Of a DNA stretch of 64,000 nucleotides, positions 43,760 to 54,789 are shown in pieces. The notes under the pieces were generated by a model. The model did not search any database, was not told the DNA's origin, and saw only the letters and a list, made by a program, of their open reading frames with translations. Position numbers and translations under genes: made by a program. Each line of letters opens with the position of its first letter. Position 1 is the first letter of the stretch. Source of the DNA: Astrocystis sublimbata (taxonomy: Eukaryota > Ascomycota > Sordariomycetes > Xylariales > Xylariaceae). The stretch is taken from the NCBI GenBank assembly GCA_022453515.1, contig JAJNNY010000004.1:744001-808000 (forward strand). Reading direction: 5' to 3'.

Positions 43760-44678
43760 GCAGATGACACCGCAAGATTTGTTGACTTGTTGAATCGTTG
43801 GTGATGGCTTTGTAAACAAAACAATCCCTTCTCGTTCAAAAAGCAGTATACTTATGTTCAAATATCCTGCTACAATATGATACCCTTAGACTATCCACTG
43901 CAGCGAAATGCGTTCCAATATATTGTTGCGATGAGATTATTTTTTTTTCATCGTTGTTTATGGCTTATCTTAGCTTTCGTAAAGAGCATCACGTTATATT
44001 CTCGTTTTTATAGCCACGCTCATTCAGAAGCATGATCATGGCTATAAGACAGTGGCTTGAATGGGCTTGGAAGTGGGGCACAAGGTGAAACTGTCTGATC
44101 CAGTCTCACTGAGCATCGCCTAAAGTGACGGGATCTTAACGCTGGATTGACTCACTTCTTTTCTTTTTGGTAACTACACTGATTAGTCATCCTTAAGTAT
44201 ACACTGGTTGAGTCTTTAAAAGCAGCGACCAAACGGGTTGCTTGAGCTGCTTTTGGATAGCGTATCGCTTAGCTATTGGCCAAGACGAGGGACCAGTACA
44301 GTAATTGGGCCCAGAAAATTGGAATTGGGTGGATGCTAGCGTAGCAAAAGGCCCCATCCCATGTGGCCAAGCTAGACTCTCCGATTCTCCGTCGGCACGT
44401 TTTCTTAGCTTAAGGTACCATCGTTACTCGAGCATTGGTCCTTCCACAGCACTATTAATAGGTATCTGATAAGTTCTGGGGAGGTAGATGACTGTCCTTA
44501 CAGTAGAGCGTCATGTAAGCCGTCGGCAACGCAATGGGCCACATTTGAGTATACATATTTGCATTTACGGCGTTTTCCTGACCACCCATCTTCATTCCCG
44601 CCTCCTCATACTCAACCCCCCTGATCAAATCTCACTCATTTTTCATCTTCATCATCACCACCGCACAAATCTGACAAA
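43760..44678. other. Intergenic, no gene seen
   Basis: 0.9 kb, AT-rich at its left part, holding the TF 3' end and the MAPEG gene promoter with a C/T-rich leader from about 44590. No supported gene. Confidence 0.5.
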
Positions 44679-45410
44679 ATGGCGCTTGCTTTCCTCGCAG
44701 ACAAGAACATCTCCTACTTCACAGTGAGTTGATGGATTTTGATCCCAGACTGTGCAATGTGTGAGTACTAACTTGTAGCAACAGATTCCGGTGGCTTTCG
44801 TTGCTGTACGTCATATGGAACCCATACAGCTGAAATCGTGGGAATCTGAGTCAAAGATGGCCAGAACACGTCTTGCATCAGAACCGGCACAGCACATGGA
44901 CATCAACTAAGAACATGCTGCGCACCCCTTGAACAAGCTGACCTGTATCTCCTAGGCCCTTTGGCCCCGAAGCTTTTCCGCTTTCCAGGGACCTGGCCAG
45001 AAGTACTTTGACCCGGCCCATCCACGAACATTTGCTTCGCGCCTGGAGAAGTCCGACTTAGACAAGGAGGTGAGCTTTCCCTCCTAAACCATCGTCTAAT
45101 AATGGAAAACCGACTGACGGGGTTTTAGACCGTTGCCAAGATCCTGCGCGCAGAGGCCGCCAGCGCCAATGGCTTCGAGGGTCTGCCCATCTTCGCGGCA
45201 GCCATTGTCGCCGGTAATAGCTCTGGGCTTAGCAACACGGCTCTGAACTCTCTGTCCATCGCCTACGTTCTTAGCCGTTTCGTCTACAACTACGTGTACA
45301 TCTTCCTCGGCGGAAACCGTAACCTCGCCGGACTCCGGACTCCGGTTTGGTTCGCTGGTATCGGTTCTGCTTTCGCCCTGTTTATCAAGGCTGGCCTCGC
45401 TAAGTTGTAA
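44679..45410 (+). CDS. MAPEG-family membrane protein
   Basis: Four exons, 44679-44723, 44785-44805, 44956-45069 and 45129-45410; 153 residues. Exon 2 is only 21 nt (IPVAFVA) and completes the first membrane helix between YFT and ALWPRSFSAF. Four hydrophobic segments occur; the second carries the MAPEG hallmark K-I-L-R-A-E-A-A-x-x-N-x-F-E (helix 2, glutathione-binding region), followed by FAAAIVAG, and SRFVYNYVYIF occurs in helix 3. MAPEG proteins act in glutathione or eicosanoid-like metabolism in ER or outer mitochondrial membranes; fungal members of this subtype lack a defined substrate. The start sits in acaaaATGGc. All introns are GT-AG and keep phase 0. Confidence 0.88.
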
Positions 45411-45725
45411 TCAAATTGAATTGAATGGAATGATATCGGCATGTGGGTTCGTCTAAGTTGACTGCACGGTTCAATGGGAGGAACTCAGAAACATTGGCTC
45501 TGCAGCACCTTATATTGATTGTACTGAATATAAAAGCTACTTTTCGTTCAGGCACTGCAGCGAAGCTGTTGAATTACTGCCGTCAATACATCCGAATCTC
45601 ACCTACCAAGATCGTCCACTAGTCAACATGACCATGCATCATTATTGCCACGATAGAGACACGTATACTCGCCAGCTTACAACTCAATTGGATGTAATCT
45701 CCAGCAAACCAAGTTTGTATCACGA
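45411..45725. other. Convergent intergenic stretch
   Basis: 315 bp between the MAPEG and F-box 3' ends. Nothing recognised. Confidence 0.45.
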
Positions 45726-47344
45726 TCAGACGTTCTCCCGTGGAATAATCTCAACTCCCGTCTGAGCGTCATCCCGTGATACCTTCAAGCTACCCACACC
45801 CTCTTTCAATGTCAAGTTGCTTGAAAGGAACCTACGGTCGCCATAATGTGAGTCCTTGCTAGTTGAGACAGTAATACACGCTGGTGGTTCAAGTTTCATT
45901 CTCCTTTCCATTAGGGTCCGGGCAGTCCTCTGTGTTACCAATGGTTGCTGGTGGCCAAACATGCGTTGCTTCATAATCGCAACCAAAGAATGAAACTTGG
46001 AAGTCCAAGTCTAAAGTTTGTTTGGTTTCGTTTCGGCCGGACCAAGCAAAAGCCCGAGCGAAGGCATTGCTCTGCTGGAGATCGGTAACACTAAAGAATT
46101 TCTGCTGAATCTTGTCGAACGCTACAAAATGCTCAGGAGGATTGGAGGGTGTAGACTGGCTGAAGAATATACAGCTAAATTCAAGCTCGTACTCTGAGAT
46201 CAGAATGTTACGACTTTTACAATCAGATGGTCTTGAGCTCTTGAAATACTCATGATCGAAGTTCCATGAAGATATGTAAATCCCTTCCGAGAACTTATGC
46301 ACTGTAGCTCGAACAGCGATTGCGCCATTGCTGCTGTTATCGTCGGCGTAGACGTCGTAGCTAGAAGCCAAATATAGAGTTTTGCTATTGCGGTGGTCAA
46401 AGAACACATGTCGGTTCCATTCCCAGTCCTTAGCCTGAGATGAATCAAGGCCTAATTCCTTAGTCAAGCGTGACATATCTAGCTGAATGGCCGCGTGACC
46501 AGGTGTCCACAAGACTACATCTCCGCCGCATAAGACTGCAGCAACTGTCATGTCATGGGTGGCAACTCGATGGACGCGGCAATGGAGAGGCTTCTCGTAG
46601 ACTTCGTTCTCGACGTGATCCCAAGCTACCCTGGAAACGCCACGTTAACAAGCATACTTTCAGAACGAGTTTAGGTCAAGCATACAACTGCTTGTTCTGC
46701 GACGCGATAACCAGTTTGGACCCAAGCGAAAGCAACCTCAGCTCCCAGGGCGGTAATGACCCTGTAGGCGCGCTAGGCGCCGCCATCACTTTCCGCGTCT
46801 TCACTCGTAGATCATCGACAGTTATTATACCAGTATATGGGTGCAATGCGACTTTTCCATAGGCGTATAATCCCATGGAATATGTTGTAAAACCCCGACC
46901 CCAGGGGATGTACTTGTAAAAGGCGGGCGGTTGGCCAAAACGATTTATGAATACTGGATCGAGCGGATAATCACTATTGCTGAAATCTAGACGGAGATGG
47001 TAGTTGCTGTATACGAATCCAAGCCTGAATAGAGAATATAGGAAATCGGGTCGGGTCACAGAACTGGTGATCATAGCCGGCCATCGTTGCCGCGCGTATG
47101 CCAGCATCACTGCAGCTGATAAGAAACGCTCTCTCCAAGTCTTAGACACCTTTAGACAGTGGGCAAAGTCCTTGGGGCGCAGATCCAAGGCGATCATGGT
47201 CACAATTTCAAGAGGCAGCTCGGCGATGAGGTCCGTGTGGAAATCGACAAGCAGGAACTTCAGGTACCTGGATTCCTCGAGCGTGAGACCGTCACAGCCG
47301 GAGACCAGATTCCGGATTTCGGAAAACCTTGGACCGTGGCTCAT
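45726..47344 (-). CDS. F-box domain protein
   Basis: Minus-strand exons 47344-46686, 46630-45939 and 45880-45726; 501 residues. The F-box lies at about 37-85: LIAELPLEIVTMIALDLRP, KDFAHCLKVSKTWRERF. The rest looks like the beta-rich C-terminal part common in fungal F-box proteins (WDHVENEVYEKPLHCRVHR; VWPPATI). A 58-nt intron (GTAACA...CCACCAG, branch-like CTAAT) joins ATI to ACITVSTSKDSHYGDRRFLS; without it the frame ends shortly after. F-box proteins act as substrate adaptors of SCF ubiquitin ligases through Skp1. Fungal genomes carry many such lineage-variable genes, so the target cannot be predicted. It is divergent from the Mch1-like transporter. Confidence 0.75.
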
Positions 47345-48046
47345 GGTGACGGCTGAAATAGGCTTCTTGTATAGACTTTGAACAATAAATTTGATTCTTA
47401 GGGTTTGATTGCCCCCTGAGCTTCTGAGTTAAGGTTTTTGATATAAGTCAGTATTTAGACGTACCTACCTGTAAGGAGGGATGATTTCTGCGCTGAGGCT
47501 GGCCGGGCGTTTGTGGTACTCGGGCGCTTACCTAGCGTGCCTACATAGGTATTCACATCCTACACTGGCCCCTTCGAATGACGTGGATTGGACTCGCGGC
47601 ACGCTAGCTCGGCTAGTACCATTGCTCATCTGGGCAGGTGAGCTTCCTGCGACATAATACCCAACCCAACAACATCGTTTTGCGACTCAATAACCACCTC
47701 TAGACTTTCGATATGTTGATATGAGCTATCTCGTTGAAATGCTCGCATAGTCGCGCAGCATCTTGTTTTTGTTGTTCTCGTGATATAGTATTATCGGTTG
47801 CCATGTCCATATATTGATCAATTCACAGCTTCTACATCCCACTCCTTACGCTCGTCAACTCTTTCTTTGCTCGTTCTTGCGTGATTATAGAGCATACATT
47901 TAAGAAGACGTTTCCTTACCCCTCTATCTGTCGCGACCAGGCTCCCAGCGGCGGCGAGCGCGACGACAATACCGAACACCGACTGCGGCCGAACGCGCGT
48001 GCTGCCCGCCTACCAGCCTGTCATCCTGTCATCCTGTCATCTCACG
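47345..48046. promoter_or_regulatory. Divergent region, F-box gene / Mch1-like gene
   Basis: 0.7 kb between divergent start codons. Contains TACCTACCTG and TACCTAGCG motifs (47462-47540) of the class recurring in the window. No gene seen. Confidence 0.45.
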
Positions 48047-49795
48047 ATGCCTGACGACGAGTCTACCGAATCATCCGGCGCGCCCCTCCTACGGTCCCTC
48101 TCGCCCACGGCCCTCTCCTCCACCCTCTCCAGTGCGGCCAGTTCGATTAGCGATGCGAGCCCGAGCCCAACGCGCCGTCGCCGGGCCCTTGCTCTGCGCA
48201 GCGTCGCCTTCGTAGCCGCCCTCGCCGCTGCGCTCGGTGCCGGCTCCATCGCCGTCTTCTCGCTTTACGGACACCTCTTCCAGTCCCGCTTGCACTATAC
48301 CCAGTTCCAGATCAACGGCATTGCTAGCACTATGAACATCGCCATGTACTTGCCTGTGCCCGTCGTTGGCTGGATGTGCGACCGCTTCGGCCCCGGTCCT
48401 CTGTCCTTCGTAGCCGCAGTTCTGACGGGCGGCGGATACTCACTCGCGGCCGCTCTGTATAGGAAGGGCGTCCAAGACGTGGAAGCCATTGCAGCCAGCC
48501 CCGATGCCACATTTATTCCCATGTTGCTTGCCTTTGGTGCTATTGGTGTGGGAACTGCTTGCTTGTACCTGGCTTCCATCACCACCTGCGCCAAGAACTT
48601 TGGGAAAGGCAAATACCGAGGGCTGATGCTCGTGGCCCCTATCGCCGCCTTTGGTTTGAGCGGCCTCGTCATTAGCCAGGGTGCCAGTCGTTTGCTATAC
48701 GAAACCCAGCCCGATGGAACCAAGGGCGATGTCAACGTCTTTCATTTTTTCCTGTTTCTTGCTATCCTGCTAACCACCGTCGGCATCGTCGGTACATTTG
48801 CCTTACGCATCGTCGACGAGGCCGATCTTATCGACGAGGCAGTTGAGGAGCTTGAGAGGAGTGGCCTTCTCGAGGGCAGCGAGGTGTTCCGTCGCAGGGC
48901 AGACCGAGGTTACGGAACTGTCACTGTGTCCAATACTACGGAAGGCGAGGATGAAGACCAGTTGGGTTTCTCACGAGACAACCAAGATGATATGTACGCG
49001 AAGCTGAAGAAAGCCTGGCTTCTCAATGCTGAGACCAGGGCGTTCTTGGCCGATCCTACCATGTGGCTTTTCGCACTCAGTTTTTGGCTCATCATCGGGC
49101 CTGGCGAGTCGTTTATCAACAACCTCGGGACCGTCATCGGAACCCTGACCTCTCCGAGCACCTCCTCCCACCCGCCATCTGTTGCTACTCACGTCTCTAT
49201 CATGGCTACAGTAAGTACAGTGGCCCGAATAGTGGTCGCTTCATTGAGTGACCTCTTGTCACCAACTCCCGAAAGTCAGCACGTCCAGGTGGGAGGCCCC
49301 CACTCACTCCCTGTCCTGCGACAAAAGCTGCAGGTGTCGCGTGTAGTTTTGTATTTCATAGCCGCTCTGATCTTCTCCGGTGGATCTCTTGTTTTGGCTT
49401 CAGGAGTGGTACAGGAACATGCAAATCGATTTTGGATTGTGTCTGGTCTAATAGGTGCCGGTTATGGTGCGGTGTTCAGCCTGACTCCTATCATCATCAC
49501 CATGATATGGGGGGTTGAGAACTTTGGCACCAATTTTGGCATTATTGCTCTGACACCTGCCTTTGGCTCGGTAATCTGGGGTCTCATCTACTCCGCAGTC
49601 TATCAGGCTGGTGCCCACAACTCGGACCCTATTGCAGGTGAGGGGTCAAGCGTCGACGATATATTTTGCTATGGAAAGCAGTGCTATGCTCCAACGTTTT
49701 GGGCAATGACCGTGTCAATCTGGATTGGCGCATCCCTGATCATCCTGGCTTGGAAAGGCAAGAATGGCTGGTCATCTAGAGGAATTGTGATATAG
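48047..49795 (+). CDS. mch1: Major facilitator transporter, Mch1-like
   Basis: One exon, 582 residues; start at the ATG 48047 (MPDDESTESSGAPLL). A Ser-rich cytosolic N-terminus precedes 12 hydrophobic segments. Recognisable parts: SVAFVAALAAALGAGSIAVF (TM1), FQINGIASTMNIAMYLPVPV, the loop motif GWMCDRFGPGPL between TM2 and TM3, a long acidic cytosolic loop (about 258-320), and in the second half IIGPGESFINNLGTVIGTL and GTNFGIIALTPAFGSVIWG. This pattern fits the nodulin-like/Mch1 group of the major facilitator superfamily, probably vacuolar in yeast. Mch1 was named for similarity to monocarboxylate transporters but does not carry those acids in yeast, so the substrate is unknown. Confidence 0.82.
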   Translation: MPDDESTESSGAPLLRSLSPTALSSTLSSAASSISDASPSPTRRRRALALRSVAFVAALAAALGAGSIAVFSLYGHLFQSRLHYTQFQINGIASTMNIAMYLPVPVVGWMCDRFGPGPLSFVAAVLTGGGYSLAAALYRKGVQDVEAIAASPDATFIPMLLAFGAIGVGTACLYLASITTCAKNFGKGKYRGLMLVAPIAAFGLSGLVISQGASRLLYETQPDGTKGDVNVFHFFLFLAILLTTVGIVGTFALRIVDEADLIDEAVEELERSGLLEGSEVFRRRADRGYGTVTVSNTTEGEDEDQLGFSRDNQDDMYAKLKKAWLLNAETRAFLADPTMWLFALSFWLIIGPGESFINNLGTVIGTLTSPSTSSHPPSVATHVSIMATVSTVARIVVASLSDLLSPTPESQHVQVGGPHSLPVLRQKLQVSRVVLYFIAALIFSGGSLVLASGVVQEHANRFWIVSGLIGAGYGAVFSLTPIIITMIWGVENFGTNFGIIALTPAFGSVIWGLIYSAVYQAGAHNSDPIAGEGSSVDDIFCYGKQCYAPTFWAMTVSIWIGASLIILAWKGKNGWSSRGIVI

Positions 49796-50903
49796 AATCC
49801 TAGGGGGTTCAGTTCATTTATATACAGGTATTTATACACAAACGCACATATTTACTTAGTCAAGACACTCTACGGACGATTGCTTCCTCTAGAAATTGTC
49901 GTGCATATATTCTTCCACGGCTGCTTCCACTAATGGTCAGCAGTCAATGCCTCAAGTTGACAAGTAGTTAAGCGCCAGTCTCGCCAGTTACGTGGCACAC
50001 GCCAAAAATCAACCGTGCCGTCGAGCGGCTGCAATACTGCCCCATGGTTTGCCAGAGGTTTGCCTCTCGGTGAGGTGGATCGTCAGTGAACAGGTCAAGA
50101 TGCTAGGTCATACTACCGTTGTTATCATTATTTGCTTTTGGAAGCGCAGTATGCAGCAAGCATATTCGTACGTAAACAGTCGATTTCCAACCGTCACTCG
50201 ACCTCTCATGTGAGCGCATTGAGTCTTACTCGAATCATATTGGTTGAGACAAACAAACAGATCTGCATGGCGAGCCCTCGGCTGGCTACATGAGAGAGAT
50301 CAACGCTGCAGTCTGTGCGGAGAACCGCGGTACTGCCATGCAGGCACGTCGAGGCACGTCTAGCAATACGAGAGCTTGGCACCGCCGATCCCGTCCGGCA
50401 CGCGACCGTACAGCACGGCAGCGATGCCCCCAACCAAATCGGATGCTGCGGCTAAACCCTCCAGACCGCTGAACAAGCGTGGGATATGGATTTCCATGAG
50501 AGTTGCTGCGGGCTGCGACATTTTGGGCGGACCGTGCCCAATATGTGGTGGCGATGGAACCCACCGATACGAGGTATTTTAGACAAACTATTGCTTGAAC
50601 ATGTCCAATCTGCGTGGGATGTTAACGTTGCGACGAGGTTCGGCCCTCGTCAGTATTATGCACGGTAGAGGCGACGGGGCAACGGTTCGGAGATCGGGTC
50701 GCTCTCTGGAATGTGTATATATAAGGAGAGGGATGTAGCTATTGTCGGGCTTTACTCTGTTAATTGGATCGCCATTGTCATATTTGCCATCATCCCTTGA
50801 GAGCAAGAATCAAAAGAACTCTTATATAACTTGACTCGGCCATTCTACTGAGCTAATTCTCGTCAATTCAACTCACTTTGCCCCCAAGACGACTTTCGAC
50901 AAG
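49796..50903. other. Intergenic, no gene seen
   Basis: 1.1 kb before the second small secreted protein. Only short unsupported frames. Confidence 0.5.
50716..50725 (+). promoter_or_regulatory. TATA box of the second small secreted protein gene
   Basis: TATATATAAG about 180 nt before the ATG at 50904, followed by an AT/C-rich leader. Confidence 0.45.
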
Positions 50904-51502
50904 ATGCAACTCACAAACACAGTCTTCGCGCTCTTCTCCACATCCGCTCTGGCGGCGACGTTATCTACATTCGCATCGACGGAGTGGACACTCAACAAGC
51001 TGTCGCGCGCCTGCGATAGCAAGGACGCTTCCTGCACATGGACCTTTGACATCAACACAAATGAAGAGGGCGTGAATGCCACGTCATGCGAATATACCGT
51101 GAAGGCCGTCGAAAAGGCACCGGCCAGCCAGTCCAACGGCGGCCCTATCTCGTGTGGCGCTTACAACATCACGAGCGGTTGGAGTGATCAATTTGGCGCG
51201 TAAGGAACCCTCACCAACACATCCATCCCCCTCTATTCGGCCAGTCAATGGTCAAAGCACGAGACCTTTTCCTCCTCTCTGGCCCAAACAGTGTCCGAGA
51301 GCTAGCTCTTGGAACCAACACAGCATCATCAAATGGGAAATGACTAACCCTTGAATATCTTAGTGACCAAGGCTTTACCGTTGTATCAGTGGTCGACTTT
51401 GAGAAGAAGCTCATCGTGTATGCGGGATACACGGACATCGCCCTCAAGAATGACACCGTCGTCGACCCAGACCTGAGCTTCCCTGTGCAGAAGCTACAGT
51501 AG
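50904..51502 (+). CDS. Small secreted protein, 144 residues
   Basis: Exons 50904-51199 and 51364-51502, joined by a 164-nt intron (GTAAGG...TATCTTAG) that restores frame at GA-DQGFTVVS. Residues 1 to about 18 form a signal peptide (MQLTNTVFALFSTSALAA). The mature part is about 126 residues with four Cys (ACDSKDASC, SCEYTV, SCGAYN), two N-x-S/T sites and a predominantly beta pattern ending in IVYAGYTDIALKNDT and a VQKLQ tail. I do not recognise a named family; many Sordariomycetes have secreted proteins with this size and a W-T-x-x-x-L-x-R-x-C opening. It is a candidate cell-surface or effector-type protein. Confidence 0.72.
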
Positions 51503-54500
51503 AGGGCAGTGTGCAAGGGTCCCCTAACCGGAAGCTCTGGAAACTTATGGGGTGGGAAGGCATGGTGGAATAACGGGATCAAGCATAAACCTTGTAATTG
51601 TTGAATGATAATGTTTTAATAATGAATTGATCATGACTATGCTGTCCTCTGGTCGAACATCCAGTTTATTAGTTGGCCGCATGCACACTATGATGCGAAT
51701 ACAATCTTTGAAGACCGAACACCTTCCTTGGCCATGCGGTGAGGCCGATAGATCTATTGTGCTTGATATTGCGCATCTCAATCGGTGTCGATCTTGTTGC
51801 CCATGATGGTTCCCTCTTCTGTTCAGTCGCTTGGGTACGTCTGTATTGCATGGACCTAATCATAGTATGTGTTTCGTAGTATTTACAAACCTACAAGGTA
51901 CTTATGTTTAAGTCGCGCCACCGGCATGAGTGACGCAATCTCAACACATGACTATGAACGGTGGCACTTTGTTGCTCCGTATAACGAATGCTTGCCTTCC
52001 ACGCGCATTAAGTCATGCAAATGAGGCTTGCTGATCACGTCAAAAAGAACAACACCTTTGGAGATTTGAAGATAGAATACACAAGAATCAATAATCAGTT
52101 TCTAAAAAACTTCTAAGACATGCATTTCTAGAAAGCCATTGATGATTTATTGTGTACTGAAATTTTGCGGTAAATTTGGCGGTTCTCAGTTTGCAATTCT
52201 TAGGGGCTTGAGCCGCCGAGGCATGTTGACTGGTGAAATAAGTTATCAACAAACTGCATTTGATAAGCAAGTCTATGTTTTTGGCCTTCATTCACAACAC
52301 TCCCACTTCCTTTTCATTTTCTGAATCATTTTGTCATACATCTAGCGAAGGCAAATATCAGGCGGGGTTCGTCCAACGTACCTCGGTTATTGGCAGTGTA
52401 AGAACATGACTTTGGAAAAGAAATACTTCTATTCTTGCACATGCAGAGGTAGTGCTGTACACCTGAGTACAGCAAGGGTTTACTGTCTCATTTCATAGAA
52501 CACGACAGTGGATGCCTCGCACGTGTAGAGGGGCTACGGCACTGCGAGTAAGTGATTGTACTGATGATATGCTATTAGCTCACACTAATAAATGCCCGAT
52601 CAGATATCTCGTCCGTGCCAACGGCAATGTAGTAGAATTGAGGATAGAGCCGCTTCACGGTAGTTATATTATACGAAGTTGTGGGTAATCAGTTGTCGAT
52701 TCAGCAAGAGTAGATGTCAGTGCCCAGCAAGGCGGGGAGTTTCCATCGAAGAACAGCTGCATATACGACTATGTCACGAGCACAAAGGTATGTTGAATGA
52801 GTCGTGTTGTTGATGTCTTGCCCGGGCCAAGCTCCCAATGAAGAAATATAGGCATTACAATCATGAGAGCTGAGGACACAGACGGAGAGAAAAGGCGAAG
52901 TGCATACCCAATTTCTCTCGTAATACCACGTCGTGATACTCCAATTTCTGTGTGGCTTTCTCGCAATCTAAACGCCTTCTAGAAGCTGGCGATGCTAGTT
53001 ACATGTGGGCGCCGGGGTGCTCTCGCTTTGCGGAACAGATCAAGTGAAAGGTCCGAGGCACTGGCACTCGGGACAACAGAAGAATACTGAGCTGCAGAGT
53101 CTCTAACCCAGTACCTGGTGCCAATGGGAGCGTGTATATCTCCCATTCGTGGGTTTCTAGATGCCTCGTGAGGGGAACGATTGCCAGATTAACGGTAGTA
53201 TTAATGTACTCATTATAATGGATACTCACGTCGCTGGGTCTGTCAAATTACAGGCGCTTGGAAGCGATCCACTAGTCGAAGATACAAGAATGCCCACGTG
53301 AAACAATAAACGTAGTAGACTTAATACTCATCATCTTGAATTACCTATGAGCTAGTACGTCATTTCATTCTTCATCTATGCAACAATATTCCCAACAGGG
53401 ACTGTCTGTCGTTGAACATCATGCTAACACTAAGTAGTATCTGCTCATCAGTTCTTCGATATGGATTCTCGGATATGGATATGGCAACTAAGGTATTCAC
53501 ACAAGTCGATTTGATTCTGGGCACAATTCCCCGCACCTGTAGACGCACATGTGACAGGGTTTTAATCAGTGTAAGGATAGATGCTACCAAACTGCGCGTG
53601 GTCCCCCAGTCTTCATCATCCGTCTTACGCAAATTTGGGCTGTAGTCCCTTGGACGTGGAGGGCTGAGCCACCACATGGAGCAGGTGCTTACGTCAAACC
53701 CGATATTATTCGAGTATTGACAATAGAGTAGGCATTATATATGCAAGGTGTTAACCACGCATGCTTATTGCTATCTGCTGTAGTACAGTACTGTAGATAG
53801 CGATGATGGATGATCGGAATACTCGAACTGTAGCGAAGTGAGGCTGTCGCATGATTGTGAAGATGCGATAGCAAGGTGCAGGAACGAGCTGTTCCAACCT
53901 GGGATGACGTGCACTAGCGGCCTCCTTAAGAAAAAGTCTTCTAGAAAATCAGACAATAATCATCACCGCTCTGACCGCGGATTGCTGGCGTGTCAGAGCA
54001 CATTGGGCCATTGGTCTGCGAAACGCCGATCTTAGTGGAGAAGTAAAGAATAAATTGGGAGACTAGCAAGCTGATGGCGTCTATCACTTCCCGATGGGGA
54101 AACATTGGTTCTTTGGAAATGACCAACATTGGTGATGGGCAAAGTATAGATCTAGCATGTGAACGGAGGTGTCGAGGGTGCTATCCCTCAGACTCTCGAG
54201 GTTAGAAAGCCCTGGACTGGCGATGCGAAAATACTATAATTCGGAGAATTCTAGTCAGGTCAAACGTGACTAATTGGCCCCTATGTGGTCTGCGATCTGA
54301 CGTATTGACAGGGATATCCCCGTGGGGAAGCCAAGGAGAGTGTGCATGCGTACAGGGATTAAAGTTGCACGTTTGGTTTTCCTCGTGATGTGTACAGAAA
54401 CCTGGACTTGGAGCAACTTCGATTTTGGGAAAGTGTTCCGTAGAGATCTCGGACGCGAGATATAGTGTCTTGGTGACACACAGAGCAACGCACCGAACAT

Positions 54501-54789
54501 GAACCGAGGAACCCACCATGGCGGTGCCCATTCCGCCCAAAATAATCCTGTTTTGGAACTGGCATGAAACTGACCCAAAGGGATGATTGGGCGGTATGAT
54601 CAAACAGTCACGCACCGCCGACATTATGGCTGGTATATAGATACACTGTAAGTCATCCCTTCCATGAGGTTGAGATGTTGGCAGATAGGTCTGAACGCTT
54701 CCTCGTCTCTCTTGCGCCAATCTGAACTTCGGTCGACAAAGGGTGAGAAAGGCCTTCGGATTGCCGAAGTCTTTCCTGCATCGGTCAAA
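51503..54789. other. 3.3 kb gene-poor stretch
   Basis: The longest gene-free interval of the window. Frames are short (longest about 100-220 codons, antisense or without recognisable domains) and none looks like a conserved protein. No transposase, reverse transcriptase or long terminal repeat is seen. It may hold unannotated non-coding RNA or heavily decayed sequence. Confidence 0.5.

Noticed and set aside
53372..53677. 101-codon minus frame in the 3.3 kb gene-poor stretch
   Set aside because: No family recognised and no flanking exons found; kept as part of the empty stretch.
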